From NCBI GenBank assembly GCA_002633005.1, contig NMRA01000511.1:66147-130146 (forward strand): a stretch of 64,000 nucleotides of DNA, in the 5' to 3' direction. The notes under the pieces are model-generated. The model was given only the letters and a program-made list of their open reading frames with translations. It was not told the origin of the DNA and searched no databases. Origin of the DNA: Phoronis australis. Its lineage: Eukaryota > Phoronida > Phoronidae. Shown in pieces: positions 46,623-58,175 of this stretch; positions within the stretch are counted from its first letter, which is position 1, and each line of letters starts with the position of its first letter. The translations under genes were made by a program, and so were the position numbers.

Positions 46623-48029
46623 CTGAAATTAACAACACAAGGAATATTTAAATACCTAGGTCACACAAAAGTATCATTGTGTTGGTGTAGTTTTTGGTAA
46701 GATCTCCCTTGAATTCGCTCTGTTAAACGGTGAGTTATCGCCTTTCTTTACACAAATGTATGGAAATATAGTGTTGAGTGTTTCAAAGGGCAAAGCCATG
46801 TTCACTGCCTCTACATTTCATTGATTTATTACATTTTGATATCTTCTATGTTAGCTGAAGCCTTGACCTATTCAACGATCTGTGGGACTTTAAAAATATA
46901 TAGCTAGTTTTCCTAGTAGAAATACATGTGCATGAACATTCAGTTATGTGAAAAATATTGAATGTGGACCTTTTACTAAAAACGTGCACCTTTTACAAAA
47001 ATGGCTCAGAGCTGTGACTTATGCACTCGCCAAATTTTGGTAGTTTCTGCCTTTTTAGTAGATCTTTTTTCGTTTTCACGGGAGGAGCAAACTGGAGGAA
47101 GGTCTTTTGTTGAGAATGGCGGCCGAGTTTTCGATTTTTCAGTAGAACCATTACAACTAATACACTTTTCTCGGGGATCACATAGAACAATAAAGTTGCA
47201 GCAACAACGCAGCGCCATGTTGTTGTCTTGTCGCGTGTCAAAAGATTGAAATTATATGGAGCGTACGCATTGCCGTTACGGTGCTCACGATTGTTCGCCA
47301 ACGGGAATAGGAAAACAAGTTCCGTGAACATAGGACATTGCAATCAAAGTGCTGGGAATGTGTTTTTCTATACCATCATTCCTAGAAGTTGGTGCGGTAT
47401 TGGTTACGATGTGTTGTTGAGAATTTGGCGTTCATTATAAGTTAAATTGACGTGCTGCCAATAATTTTAATAAAGTTGTTACTTTTACAACACTGTCTTC
47501 CTCATCACAAGCCTGTCCTTTCCATTTCGTATCCGCCTTTCCTATTTTGGGACCGTCTTTCCATTTGAAGTCCCCTCCTTTCACCCAAGGTCCCTGCATG
47601 GCCAGTCGCGTTTTCCGTAGACATGAAACCCACGCGAAAATGCAAGGCTTCGCGAGATACCGCTTTATCATTACACGAAAAGCACGTGATCATACTACTG
47701 CCCTCGCGAGATTCTTCTTCTGTTAGCCTGAACTCAACCAAGGGTCCCGTTTAATAAATTTTTGTCTGTTCAAATGTAAACCAAAATCGCCGGGAATAAC
47801 TCCAATTGCAGAATACACGGGCAATGAATTGCAACTACGTGTACTCTGACCCAAAAAATGCAATTGGTCCAATCCCAAGCTCACTGGAAGCGCTGGGTTA
47901 TCATAAATCCGCCATTGTGGGGGGTTATAATATAGTAAATTCGCCATTGATGGGTTGGATAATAATGATTCTGCAGTGGACTGTCCTTGGCCATCTTGCA
48001 GTTACCACTAGACTTACCTATAGGTGTCT
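46623..48029. other. no supported gene
   Basis: Overlapping open frames at 46993-47343 on both strands have no recognised domain. TTCGCGAGA at about 47649 and CTCGCGAGATT at about 47703 are two copies of the CGCGAGA promoter-type motif, so a promoter here is possible. Confidence 0.3.
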
Positions 48030-48260
48030 TTGTTGGTTGTGATGATGCATTTCTTAAGGACCTCCTGACAATTGCGAAGGAGTCTGCGGAAGTTAACGTT
48101 GAGTGACTGTGCATCTCACCTGCTTTCGCTGTTGATAACTTGATTGCCGTTGTCAAAGAGCCTATCGCAGTTTGGAATGTCACTGAAACAGTTATTCAGG
48201 AACTGGGCCTCAATGCTGATGTTGAATTCCCTGCGGTTAACTTAGTTGGCACCATAGACA
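48030..48260 (+). repeat. diverged copy of the 39.7-40.0 kb repeat ORF
   Basis: ATGATGCATTTCTTAAGGAC and the sequence after it parallel 39790-40030 over about 200 bp (ACAGTTATTCAGGAACTGG versus ACAGTTATAAAGGAACTGG at the far end). Only one copy of the 78-bp unit is present, and the plus frame has a stop. Confidence 0.65.
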
Positions 48261-48831
48261 TCTGAATACTATGGTTAGCGCTATGTATTGACCGTTACTA
48301 CTTTCGTCTGTTTCCGTACTGTACGGTTCCGTGCAAACCAAATTTGTAATGGATGAACTGTTTTGGTGACCCGCCAACTTTTAAAGCCCCGTACTACTCA
48401 CTGTCATTTTGGTAATCTTCGCTATTGCATTTCCGTTCATTTCCTTCACAACATATTCCGCGTTTACGTTTAAGTTTATGTTTGGCTCAGGCGTATTATG
48501 TACAGCCTAAGAAATGGCATACACTGTATTATGAATCCGTGGTACATCATATAATAGTTATAAACACATTCGTTTCTTGGTATACACACAGACAATGCAA
48601 GACAAAGGTAACATGCGCACGTAAATCTAAACATGTTACGGGCGATGTCCTCAAAGAATCGGGTCCAAGCATGCGCCAAGTTCGGCTTTTAATGGTTGTA
48701 GTTCACTTACAATATGACAACAGAATGTGAGGTGAAATAAGACAGCTCATAACTGCAGGTAGGCTACGCCTTTAACTGTCCGTGTGTCTTCATAGCTAGA
48801 GTACCAGTACGCCTTCATTGCTGTCGGTGCT

Positions 48832-48962
48832 TCTTCGCCAGCGCACTTCGTATATCGCAAATGTGAAATCACGTGAAAACTGAGATGATTTCCCAAATCT
48901 CTGGATACATGTACAAAACGTTCCGAGAGTGGCGTACATGAAGTAATATCCCACGAGACATT
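48832..48962 (-). CDS. possible fucolectin-like (FTP) segment
   Basis: The minus-strand frame reads WDITSCTPLSERFVHVSRDL, then GNHLSFHVISHLRY, resembling the end of fucolectin-type (FTP, F5/8-like) domains where C-x-P-x2-GRFV is followed by L-x-L/F-C-E-V-x-V. The usual cysteine in that strand is His here. FTP domains commonly precede MEGF modules in mollusc receptors, which would fit the EGF exons to the left. No clear acceptor was found, so boundaries are approximate and the call is weak. Confidence 0.28.
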
Positions 48963-49115
48963 ATTCCGCGTATCGACCGAGACAACAAAAACCAAACTGA
49001 CAAAGCTATTGGTAACACAAAATGTAACAAATCTAGATGCAAAATGTGTAACTTTATCAACAACAATGCTTTCTTCCAGTCTTCTCAAACCAATGAACAC
49101 TTCGAAATAAAACAT

Positions 49116-50697
49116 TATTCTGACTGGACACCAACAATACCATTTACCTAATAAAATGTAGAAAATGTCCCATTCAGTAAATAGGACAACTCAACATAAT
49201 CGACAAACTCGGTTTCCCAATCATAGGTTTAACTAGCCTGCCAGCTAGCGGTATGAAGACTTGTCTATATATCGTCAAAATACAGCCAGGTGCTAGTGTG
49301 TGTGTTACAGTCAAGTGACCTAATTATCGGACGTTTTGGCACATTTTGCATTATATTTAAATGAAAATACTACGGATTGTTGTAAATTCTTTGCTGAAAT
49401 AAAGACTTATCTTTACGAAATTGTTCTGTTACTATATCTTGTCACCGAAGGCCACATTTATGTCTCGGCTGATCTTAAAAAAAAACTAGCTAACCTTCGG
49501 AGACCCTAAATATCGGACACCATGTTTCCCCATACGCCACACCACGGAAAACTGACTAACCAAGTAATGGCCGCGGGCAGCTTGTAGCCAAATTTCAGCT
49601 CGAGTGTTTTGACATATATTCTGCTAGAACACAGCTCCATTCGCAACAAAATTATCCAAAAAATGAAATCTGATGAGAGCGCCAAGACCTTCCGATGAAT
49701 CAGTGCAGACGACTAAAGCCCGTGCAAACTCACTTCAGTTTTTAGTATCTCTTTGCCTTCTTGATATGAGTTTAAGAACAAATAAAAAAAAGAAACAGTG
49801 ACATATTGTCAGTTCAACGAGATGATTTCATTGTGGAAAAAGATATTGTTTTCGACATTTGTAAACGATTTATACGATCGTCCATTTTAGGCCGACTTGG
49901 GGATCTAAATTGCACCCTCTCTCGGTGAAATCAAAACGAGGCAGCGCTAGAAAAAACGAGACAGTGCCGGATACTGAATGCATTACAGCGGAACAAAAAT
50001 TGGTGTCTTTTATTTCTCAGATTATGCTTCAAGTAAGATTTTATGTAACGTCCGGTACTTAGGATCCGTCCGATAATTAGGTACAATATGCGTAATCTTC
50101 CATAGACCCCGAAATTGCACACAGCCAGGGTACTTCTGCGCGTCATCTCGCGGTGAAACTTGTGATAGCATGTAGAGCTCAACTGACAGGGTGCATGCAA
50201 AATCTGGAAATCAACCGACACTCAACTTGCCCGTTACAGCTGTTTAAGTGAAAAACAATATAATAAACGTCATTTTCTGGCGCAATTCTTCGCCTTTTGT
50301 AACAAAGATGAGCCTGTCTTCGTTTTGAAAACATTTCGCTCGTGACACGCACACGCAGCATTTCCAACATCTCTCGGCAGATAACGACAGCTTCGCAACA
50401 GAAAAAATGTGTTCTGAAATCTGGTTTGCTGGTATTAAAATACTGAAAGCTTGTAACGAAATGAAACCACTTTCACTAATTTGTTGTGGCATGTACGCAA
50501 GCTCGTGGAATACGAACTTTTGAATGAAGAATGTACAAAACAAAAAAAAAATGGCCAATAGGTGACGCAATATTTCATGGTGTCGAAAGCCGACGCATTA
50601 GATCGCCCCACAACTTAAGCTGCAGAATAACGATAAAAAGCTAATTTTCAAACACCGGTAAATAATTTAGTGTACTCATGGTGGGGTGTAGTTTTTA
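49116..50697. other. no gene seen
   Basis: AT-rich sequence. GTACCTAATTATCGGAC-type strings recur inverted (about 49317 and 50055-50085) and may mark a small transposon, but the ends could not be defined. Confidence 0.35.
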
Positions 50698-50740
50698 GTG
50701 ACATTAGTTTTGTGTCAGATTTATCTGGTCAGTTTTTACC

Positions 50741-51111
50741 AACATCGACGAAAAGCTGTATGTTTAGTACACAGCTTTACGCCAAGGCTAAGGCTTAACA
50801 TAATACATAAAAACACTTCTGATGCTATAGGTAATCATTTCAATTCCAAAAGCCATAATCTACAAGATCTCTTTGTACAAATAATAGAGAAAATCCAATA
50901 CCCTAGTACCCTCAGACTCAATAGAGAACAATTTTGGATAAATAAGCTTAACACACTTGAACTCAACGGATTAAACATAGAGTTCTTAAATCATATCCTT
51001 TACTTTTTCCGCAACAAACTATCATGCTCATTACGCCATATATCAGATGACATTTGTCATATCATGTTTGATTTTACTTTATTTCTACTGCTGTTGACAA
51101 AGGATATATAG
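50741..51111 (+). mobile_element. Penelope-like element C-terminus (GIY-YIG region)
   Basis: The frame reads SDAIGNHFNSKSHNLQDLFV, then R-x-x-REQFWINKLNTLELNGLN. This order (GxHFNxxxH, then RExxWIxxLxTLxxxGLN) is the C-terminal part of the GIY-YIG endonuclease of Penelope-like retroelements and related polyproteins. The reverse transcriptase and the GIY-YIG catalytic start are missing, so this is a short 3' remnant. The open frame ends TKDI at 51109-51111, where a long hairpin begins. Confidence 0.6.
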
Positions 51112-51270
51112 ATTATTACATGACGAAGTCGTTATCTCCCGTTATCTAGAGCCCGAGTGGATTTTGGAGAATTATCACCTGAGGGGCGTTAGCCCCGAGG
51201 GTGATAATTCTTCAAAATCCACGAGGGCTCTAGATAAGGGGGATAACGACTGAGAACATGTAATAATCCA
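51111..51270. mobile_element. long near-perfect hairpin element
   Basis: The left arm (51111-51192) has GATTATTACATG, GTCGTTATC, TTATCTAGAGCCC, GTGGATTTTG and AGAATTATCACC. The right arm carries the same blocks inverted and ends CATGTAATAATCC. The loop is GGGGCGTTAGCCCC, itself palindromic. It can form an approximately 75-bp stem and resembles a non-autonomous palindromic transposon. Confidence 0.9.
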
Positions 51271-51817
51271 TTTATACCACATACTGAACGAGAAACATTA
51301 CAATGAATCGATCTACCTTTCTCGACTCGCCTCAGCTTTGTAACTACTTTCTATGTCAGAGGCCCGGGTCGAAGGTCATGACCTTTTAAGAAAAGCCGAG
51401 CTAGTTTTGTCAAATAATGCTTTTACTCAAAACCAATTGAAAATTTAAACAAAATAGAAATAAAATGAATTTATAAACTAAGGTTTAGCAACTATTATAG
51501 CTTACTACACATTTTATCACGCTAATCTTCGACCGGGAAAATATCGTCTGCTAAAGTAGGTTAACAATAGTAACTGAGTATAATGCTCAAGTAAAAGGAT
51601 CCTGACGACACTATACCCGCATTCAAATTGGAAATCGGTGATTCACAAGTGAGAGAACTCTAGAGAAAAATTTCCCTGAATTAAAATATCGTTTTTATGG
51701 AAATTATGCGTCTTATGTTTCGTAGCGTATAAATGTCGGTGCAATGCCCTTTGCTGGACATGCGAATGTTGCGCGTGCTCATTTAAGTATTCTATTTTCA
51801 CGTTCCATGACGTCAGC
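51271..51817. other. no gene seen
   Basis: AT-rich spacer between the hairpin and the SINE-like sequence. Confidence 0.35.
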
Positions 51818-51888
51818 GGCTGAGTGGTGTAGTGGTAAAGTCGGCGACTCGAAACTCTTGATACCCGGGTTCGAATCCGGACTCGGTT
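51818..51888 (+). mobile_element. tRNA-derived SINE head (tRNA-like)
   Basis: It carries an A box (TGGTGTAGTGG) and a B box (GGTTCGAATCC) at tRNA spacing. The 5' GGCTGAG and 3' CTCGGTT ends can pair over seven positions with wobbles. The D, anticodon and T stems are mismatched and position 33 is C, so it should not be a functional tRNA. Downstream sequence is non-coding. The internal Pol III promoter is the hallmark of SINE heads. Confidence 0.62.
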
Positions 51889-53286
51889 TCCCGCCAAAAT
51901 GTTATCTCAGTGAAATAACATTGTGGGTTATTACACAGTTGTATCTGTCATTCGAGGCTAAAACTGTGGTTTAAGTGATTATATCCGAAAATTTCAGTTG
52001 ATTTCAGTTCATTATTGTTGTTTTATTTCAATATATATATTCTACATTTCGCCAAGCAATAGTATCACTTTAGGGGATTTGGATCACCTCTTTTAGTTTA
52101 AGATTAATTTTCTTTGTTATGTATATGTATATATTGACAAATAGCACTTATACATGTAGATGTTGTGTAGATTTCACTTTGTCATTGGATTCTCAATAAT
52201 ATAAACTGTATAAACTGTATGATCAGACGTATTGCTGATCTTCTGTACTCAGTGACCCTACAGCTAGGATGATGACGTACTTACTATTCCATGTATCTCA
52301 TGGTACTTTCATTTCATTACATGGATGTGACTTGAATGGTATTCAGCACTTGCTTTTTTAATGTATATATTATCCTGATAATGTCTTCTGAATAGACCTG
52401 ACGACACGTTGAGTGAACATGAACTTTTTTTTCGGCGATTGTCCGTTTTTTAATATTTTGTATGGCCAAAAATGAAGTAATTAACTACTGTTATACTATT
52501 GTATTTCATCTAAAATAACTGTAGCGTATATACAACCAGGTTACAGGGATGTGTCATTTTAACAAAATTTGTTCGAATCAATGTAACTACGGTATAGGAG
52601 ATTTCTGACTGTCTTCCGTACAAAAATCGGGGTCAAAAGGAAGGTTACAAGTAGTTCTATTCAGCTTGAGAATGTTACGATGCCTTATTAACTGAGGCAT
52701 TCCAGCCAGCTGACTCTCTATTGTGTTGGCATGGAATATGGTAATTGAAACTTGCACTTGAGTTAACAAATCTAGTTGAGTTTTGGCTTGAATTTTCACC
52801 AGTACTAGGTTCGTCATGTGAAATACGCATAAACACAGATCTTTGCACAATATGATAAAAATTTGACCAAATGGTCTTGTTTTCGAGATGTTCAACAAAC
52901 TGTAATGGTGCTTGAGCGCAGATGCGAGGCTGTCATTCCTCAACATCAACCAATCAGAGTGTCCGAATGTTACATGTATTTTCCCGCCAATTAGAAAGTC
53001 TATGTCTGTTTATTCGTTCACTTAACCAATGATACCCAGTCACGTGATCGTTTCACTGTGCTATCCCTGACACTGGGAAGGAATGTGCATAACATAAATG
53101 AAGCCTTGAAATATACGCAGTGTGACTTTGTAAGGTTTGGCGTGAATGGAATGCAATGCTATTGCCTGCTGATTTACCGCTCGGCGGACAGAAAAGTAAT
53201 ATACTCTAACCCAAGTTGAGGACACCTCGTCGTCCTCAAATTTTCAGTTAGGGTTTTCTACATTGTTTCAACCTTGACCAAGTAGA
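51889..53286. other. intergenic region upstream of the SLC22 gene
   Basis: No coding signal. The promoter of the transporter gene should lie at its right end. No TATA box at a convincing distance was recognised. Confidence 0.35.
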
Positions 53287-53709
53287 ATGAATGTTGAGGA
53301 ATTTTTCAAAATAACTGGGGGATTTGGAAAATTCCAGAAACTACATTACAGTCTGGTGTCTGTATGTGGGCTTCTGGGAGCATTTTCTACGATGTCTTAC
53401 GTCTTTGTGGCCGCCGTTCCCGATTACTGGTGCGCTTCTCCGGTAGAATTCACGAACCTAACACTTGAAGAGAGAAAAGCTCTAACCATACCAGTCGATA
53501 ACTCGAACGAATACAGCAAATGCACCGTGTTTAACTGGTCCGGAGTGAATATCAACTCTACACAATACAGTAGATCGTCGTCGCTTGGGTTGAATCTAAC
53601 AAAGTACGACGTGTTGGCAAACTTGGTAAATGTCTCGTCCTTACCGATTGAGAAGTGTTCTTCGTGGGAATACGACAGATCACAATATACGAATACAGTT
53701 GTTATGGAG
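53287..53709 (+). CDS. SLC22 organic-ion transporter, exon 1
   Basis: First coding exon (141 codons) of a major-facilitator transporter of the organic cation/anion/carnitine family, a plasma-membrane protein. ATG at 53287 is the first in frame. Residues 1-20 are cytoplasmic (GGFGKFQ motif). Residues 21-43 form TM1. DYWC at 46-49 and the Cys-rich loop (about 50-135) form the large extracellular domain typical of SLC22. N-glycosylation sequons occur at N57, N83, N90, N103 and N115. The loop ends CSSWEYDRSQYTNTVVME, matching the family pattern C-x-x-W-x-Y-D. The donor GAG/GTAAGG is phase 0 and matches exon 2. Confidence 0.92.
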
Positions 53710-53954
53710 GTAAGGCCACATTAAACTGCAAACTTATTGATTTGCGCGGGTTTTTTAGCTACGGAATCGAGCTCCATCACGTGCATATACGAACCATGCT
53801 GGAATCTCGCCTAAACGTCCGTTTGTTATCTTTTTCGGTGAATATGGTGCATAGCATGACGGCATCAGAGTACCTTATGTGTATACTTGTCATGGAACTC
53901 ATCCTGTCTACAAGTGTGCATTTACGCTGCATATGAAGCGCCAAATGATTCCTA

Positions 53955-54510
53955 ACCGAGTACGCGTAGACATGTGCTTAATCTACGCATACTTTTGCTT
54001 AATCTACGCGTACTTTTGCTTAGCTACGTGTACTTTTAGTTCTTAAACGATCAACGTTCTGCTCTTAATCAACTCGTATACTTTAGACAGTGCCACCGTT
54101 TCAACTGGCCCTAGTAAAGACGGTGTAGCTCCTATAGCAGCTTTATACGCGGAAACGTTTCGGTGAATTATGCCCCACACTGCTTAGAACATCTAAGTCA
54201 CGTTGTTATAAATATCTTTTGCGCAAAGAAGGACACCTTAGGAGGCCGTCGATGACTTTCATTCCTTCCTACTCCAACAAAGTCCCATTATTTCGAGCAG
54301 TCTATCATTCAGTTGACCAAACCGGCAACTGACCATTTTTGACAATGGACGCGCGTGATTGAACAATAATGAACTGATTAAAAGTACGCGTTGATTAGAT
54401 AAAACTACGCGTATAATAAGCAAAAGACTGTGTTGAATAAGAGAAGGACGATGATCGGTTAAGAACTAAAAGTACGCGTATAGTGAGTAAAAGTACGCGT
54501 AAATATGGAT
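53955..54510. mobile_element. inverted-repeat element with TACGCGTA-rich ends
   Basis: The left end (about 53959-54070) has repeated TACGCGTACTTTTGCTTA followed by TTTTAGTTCTTAAACGATCA. The right end (about 54370-54505) shows the same blocks inverted (TGATCGGTTAAGAACTAAAA, then AGTACGCGTA). Multiple subterminal copies of AAAAGTACGCGTA are typical of transposase binding sites in hAT- or Mutator-like non-autonomous elements. No transposase is encoded. Confidence 0.75.
54160..54285. mobile_element. one arm of the fold-back MITE, nested
   Basis: GTGAATTATGCCCCACAC, GTTGTTATAAATATCTTTTG and GGACACCTTAGGAGGCCGTC match the right arm (inverted) of the palindromic element at 6090-6360. Only one arm is present, inside the inverted-repeat element at 53955-54510. 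Confidence 0.75.
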
Positions 54511-56332
54511 TGAGCAGATTTCTACGCGCAGAAAGATACTTTAAAAAACCCTTTGGCACTTCGTCGTATATTGCACAGCCATCACCGGCTTCACCACTGC
54601 GAAATCTTTCTACAGTTGTACAGGGAAATACTTGTATCCCGTTTTCTTTCAGGTCACAAAGACCGTAAGTTTAATCTGCGCTCTTGTGACCTGATGGTGG
54701 TTTTCAGTAGAAAGTTCGTTGACTTTATGGAAGTTGTGCAACATGGCTCCTTTGTGTAAGGGAAGTTTTGTGAGATATTGCCAAGTATTATAAAGCGAAC
54801 CACGAGATCAGACTAATTTCACTAGCGCGTTTCATAACGCACCCCATGGTAGACGGACTTATTAGCTGGTCGGGTTAAGGTACTTGTAGCACTTCGCATG
54901 GACCTAATTCACGCCGACATGAGGCGAGTTCCAATACGAGGCTCGCTACGATAGCTGTATTCCGCGTTGTTCGAACGGCTAGGAAAAATACGGACATTCA
55001 ACTGTCTGTTTTACAATCTCTGGCTAAGTACGCTGAGATTCGGAAGCGTTGGGTCGTTGCCATACGACGCGACGAAAGGAAATATGTCCGTGTAAAGTTT
55101 ATAAATGTTTTCGAAAAGTTAGATCATATTTGATAGCATCTCGTTGCCGAGTAATGACGAACGGAGAATCTTCGGCCAGTCAGGCTCAGTGTGTTTTCAT
55201 GATGCATTTTTTCTTTCCAAAAAGGACAAGCCCCTCAATCCCTCTCTTTGGGGGTCTAATATCGGCTCTATTCCGCTCTAAAAATATTAAAAATCACACC
55301 AGGCCTAAAAAGTGATTGGGAATTTCTCTTCGAAGTTCAAATCACCTGGAGTGTAACCACACAGGTGACAATTTGAAAGAGCACAAAATGCTATTTGATT
55401 CATAGCCTATTAGAGCTTGCAACAGGGCGGGGGTCCTACTGATGGTGATCGGGAACTAGATTTTTCCGGCTACTCGGCGAAAAATCCCCCTCTTGAAGGC
55501 ACAGGCATCTTTCCCCTCGGATGAACGAACGAGGCCCCTGAAGAAACATGATAACTATGCTTGCTCTGTCCAGTTAACTGAAATTGAGCTCTAAAACGAG
55601 GTTATGCTTTAAACGAATGAGTTAGGCACGTGTTTTATTTTTAAAATTCAACTTGGTACAGATTGATATTTGAAACTTAACACATGCAATAGACGTAAGA
55701 ATTATTAAAACCAAGAAAGCAGAATTGATGGTCAAATATTTTTTATTTTCAATTACGAGCCAGCTTTTTATTTTAGTAAAAATATTACATTAATTATTCT
55801 TTCAGATCAACGACAAATCAATTGTTAGTCCCGGTAGTCCCTACCTCACCAGGACCTATGCTATGCTTGATGTTAATATTCTTGATTAACAAATTAAGCC
55901 AGATGCACATGACAGCAAAATGCTGTCGAATATTTCATCAACTCGTCAACAATAAGAGCAGACGAACTGGTTCGTGTAGAAATCAGCATTTTTATCAACA
56001 AATTACAAGAAGAAACGTAACCCTGCATTCAGCATAGTACCTAGTAGCCGTAACACGTCAATCGCCGCAATTTGGTCATATTTACTTTTCATGTTTTGAA
56101 CCTAGTTTTCCGAAAAAAACTTATGCCCTTTCGCCAGACAACTCTTTGGTGCGTTGACTTGTTCTCTAATATATTTTCCACGTCTCTGTGGTTAATTATC
56201 GACACATTTTTAAGATTTAATATCCAGGTTGGACTCGAAAGACCGGCAATGTCAACTTCGGCTTTGTTTATCGCAGTGAGCCTCACTTTGGATTTTAATG
56301 TCTGCCGCGTGAATTGGGTCTATAGTTAGTCT

Positions 56333-56820
56333 GTATATAGCCGCGGCCATATTAATATATTTAGGGTAGGCCAGGTTTAGAGGCGATTTTGAGGTAGGCA
56401 TCACAACCAGTACGTTCAAAGATCCGGTTTATTTGTATGTGTTATCATTTTGGGAATGAGAAAAAAATTCTATAGTTCGGCTACATATACGTTTTAATTT
56501 ACAATGGTGGCCCCTAACAGAGTTATTGCTTTTCTGCGTAGTGACTAACAAAACTGCTGCGGCCTCAAAATAACTTAGACTTTTGAACCATATTTTTTGG
56601 AACCTGAATTAAATTTTCTGTCAGAATCTTAGTCTTATGCAGGGAAGTGGTGATGTTGGGCTGAAGACTGCCTGTCTTCCTAGTTGTTTCGGTAAAAGTG
56701 AAAGGGTCAAAGCTATGAGGCAGAAAGACGTTCCTGTGGTCATGTGTAGCAGTTTTGATGTGAAACGAAGCTAAACTTTTCATTTTGTTGATAGAACTTT
56801 TGGCAGACTAGACGACTCAG
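56333..56820. repeat. dispersed repeat of about 0.6 kb, copy 2
   Basis: Same ordered blocks as 33398-34000 (GCCGCGGCCAT, GGTTTATTTGTAT, ATGGTGGCCCC, GAACCATATTTTTTGGAA, AGTGAAAGGGTCAAA). Both copies are in the same orientation relative to the plus strand and well diverged. Confidence 0.6.
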
Positions 56821-58068
56821 TGGTGTGTGCACAGCCAGGCAAAACCCAGTGAGATCAGAGTCTCGTCCAATACCGTTAGTGTCTCGCTAGAAAAGCAAGG
56901 TCTCGCAGGATTTCATGAGATAGCGACGTGTGTTTTCGAAGGGAGCACGTGATTTTGGCTAGATTTTCTCGCCGTGAGACACTTGATTAAACCCGACCCT
57001 CCTAAATTGCCTCTTAAGTGATGTAGAGCAGACGAAAACATGTGTCATGTTGCTGTTGAAGAACAGTACAGATGAGGTTATGGAATTTAACAAAATATCG
57101 GTTCTTCCTAAACTCAGAAATGACGTCTTTATCTGAGGAAGAAACAGACTGAGAGGCAGACGCTTAGACTTTTAAATGGAAGTTTATTTGTAGCGATAGA
57201 ATGTGTCCGGGCTCATGTAGCAGCTTATAGATCTGTGACTGAAATAGCAAGTTGTCGTCAATATAAATTGGCCAGGAGACTGGCTTAGACATAAAAAATA
57301 TACCAAAAATATATGCACTGAAAAGACGAGATGACAGCGTGCTGACGTCACATCTGGTGTTAACGTTTGGACTCCTTTCTATCTACAGACCATCATGACA
57401 CCAAGTATAATTACGTATTTGCCTTTAAAGGAACATTTGTGAAGTGTTGTTGGGAGAAAATTGGCTCTTTGGACACCTATAAGATAGTTGGGCGTCAGCG
57501 GAATTCCTTGATATCCCTGGCACTCCACTAACACCTTACTTTATTTAATTAGCAAAGCTTATTTTTTGCACTTTGTGAGGAAATTAACGGCTCTCAGGGA
57601 GTCTCCATCTCTGTCGGCAAATATGTATTTGACCTGTAGCAGCTCGAGTAGACTTGAAGCCCTGTTTCGTGAACGGCTATGCAATGTGTGGAATGTCTTA
57701 TGGACATCAATGCTATGATAACTTGCCCTGTAGCCGACAGGTGTTATAGAGTGATGCAGCTGTACTCAGACTGTGACACCACTGACCATAGGCAACTATT
57801 ATTGGATGTCTCCGCCACTAACGCTCTGATAATAGTCTAAGCCGATTGGCAGACTTCAGTTACTGCGAATCGGAGTACTCGTTTTTCTTGCACCAAATGA
57901 CTGTTTTTTAAGGTAAAAGAAACTAAATACGCAACATATTTAATCCTGAAAATTACGCATAGTTTGAGAAAAGCAAATGTGCAGTCGTAAGCGAAAAGAA
58001 ATTATATACATGTATATAACTATAATACCGTTATATTTGGGTTTACATGAAACACACGTCTGTTGCAG

Positions 58069-58175
58069 TGGGACCTCGTATGTGGGAGAGAGTGGATAAT
58101 CGCTTCTTCCGTAGGTGCCGGTATGGGAGTAGGCAAGATGATGTGCGCCATTGTTGTTGGGGTGTTGAGTGACAG
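58069..58175 (+). CDS. SLC22 organic-ion transporter, exon 2
   Basis: A 107-nt exon, acceptor GTCTGTTGCAG, phase 0 in, phase 2 out (donor ACAG/GTAAAC). It encodes WDLVCGREWIIASSVGAGMG, the conserved EWDLVC-type start of TM2 in SLC22 proteins, and ends VGVLSD. The last codon is completed by exon 3 to give the family signature D-R-FGRK. Confidence 0.92.

Larger units (their letters stand above)
53710..58068. other. SLC22 intron 1 (4.36 kb) with nested mobile elements
   Basis: It holds a terminal-inverted-repeat element (53955-54510) with a MITE half inside it, and the second copy of a dispersed 0.6-kb repeat (56333-56820). The remainder is AT-rich with no coding signal. Confidence 0.7.

Noticed and set aside
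46993-47343. ORFs on both strands (MAQSCDLC on plus, MALRCCCN on minus)
   Set aside because: Each is coding-like in part, but no family is recognised and they overlap antisense. No reason to choose one.
51818-51888. Functional tRNA gene
   Set aside because: D, anticodon and T stems carry mismatches and U33 is missing, so a SINE head or pseudo-tRNA is more likely.
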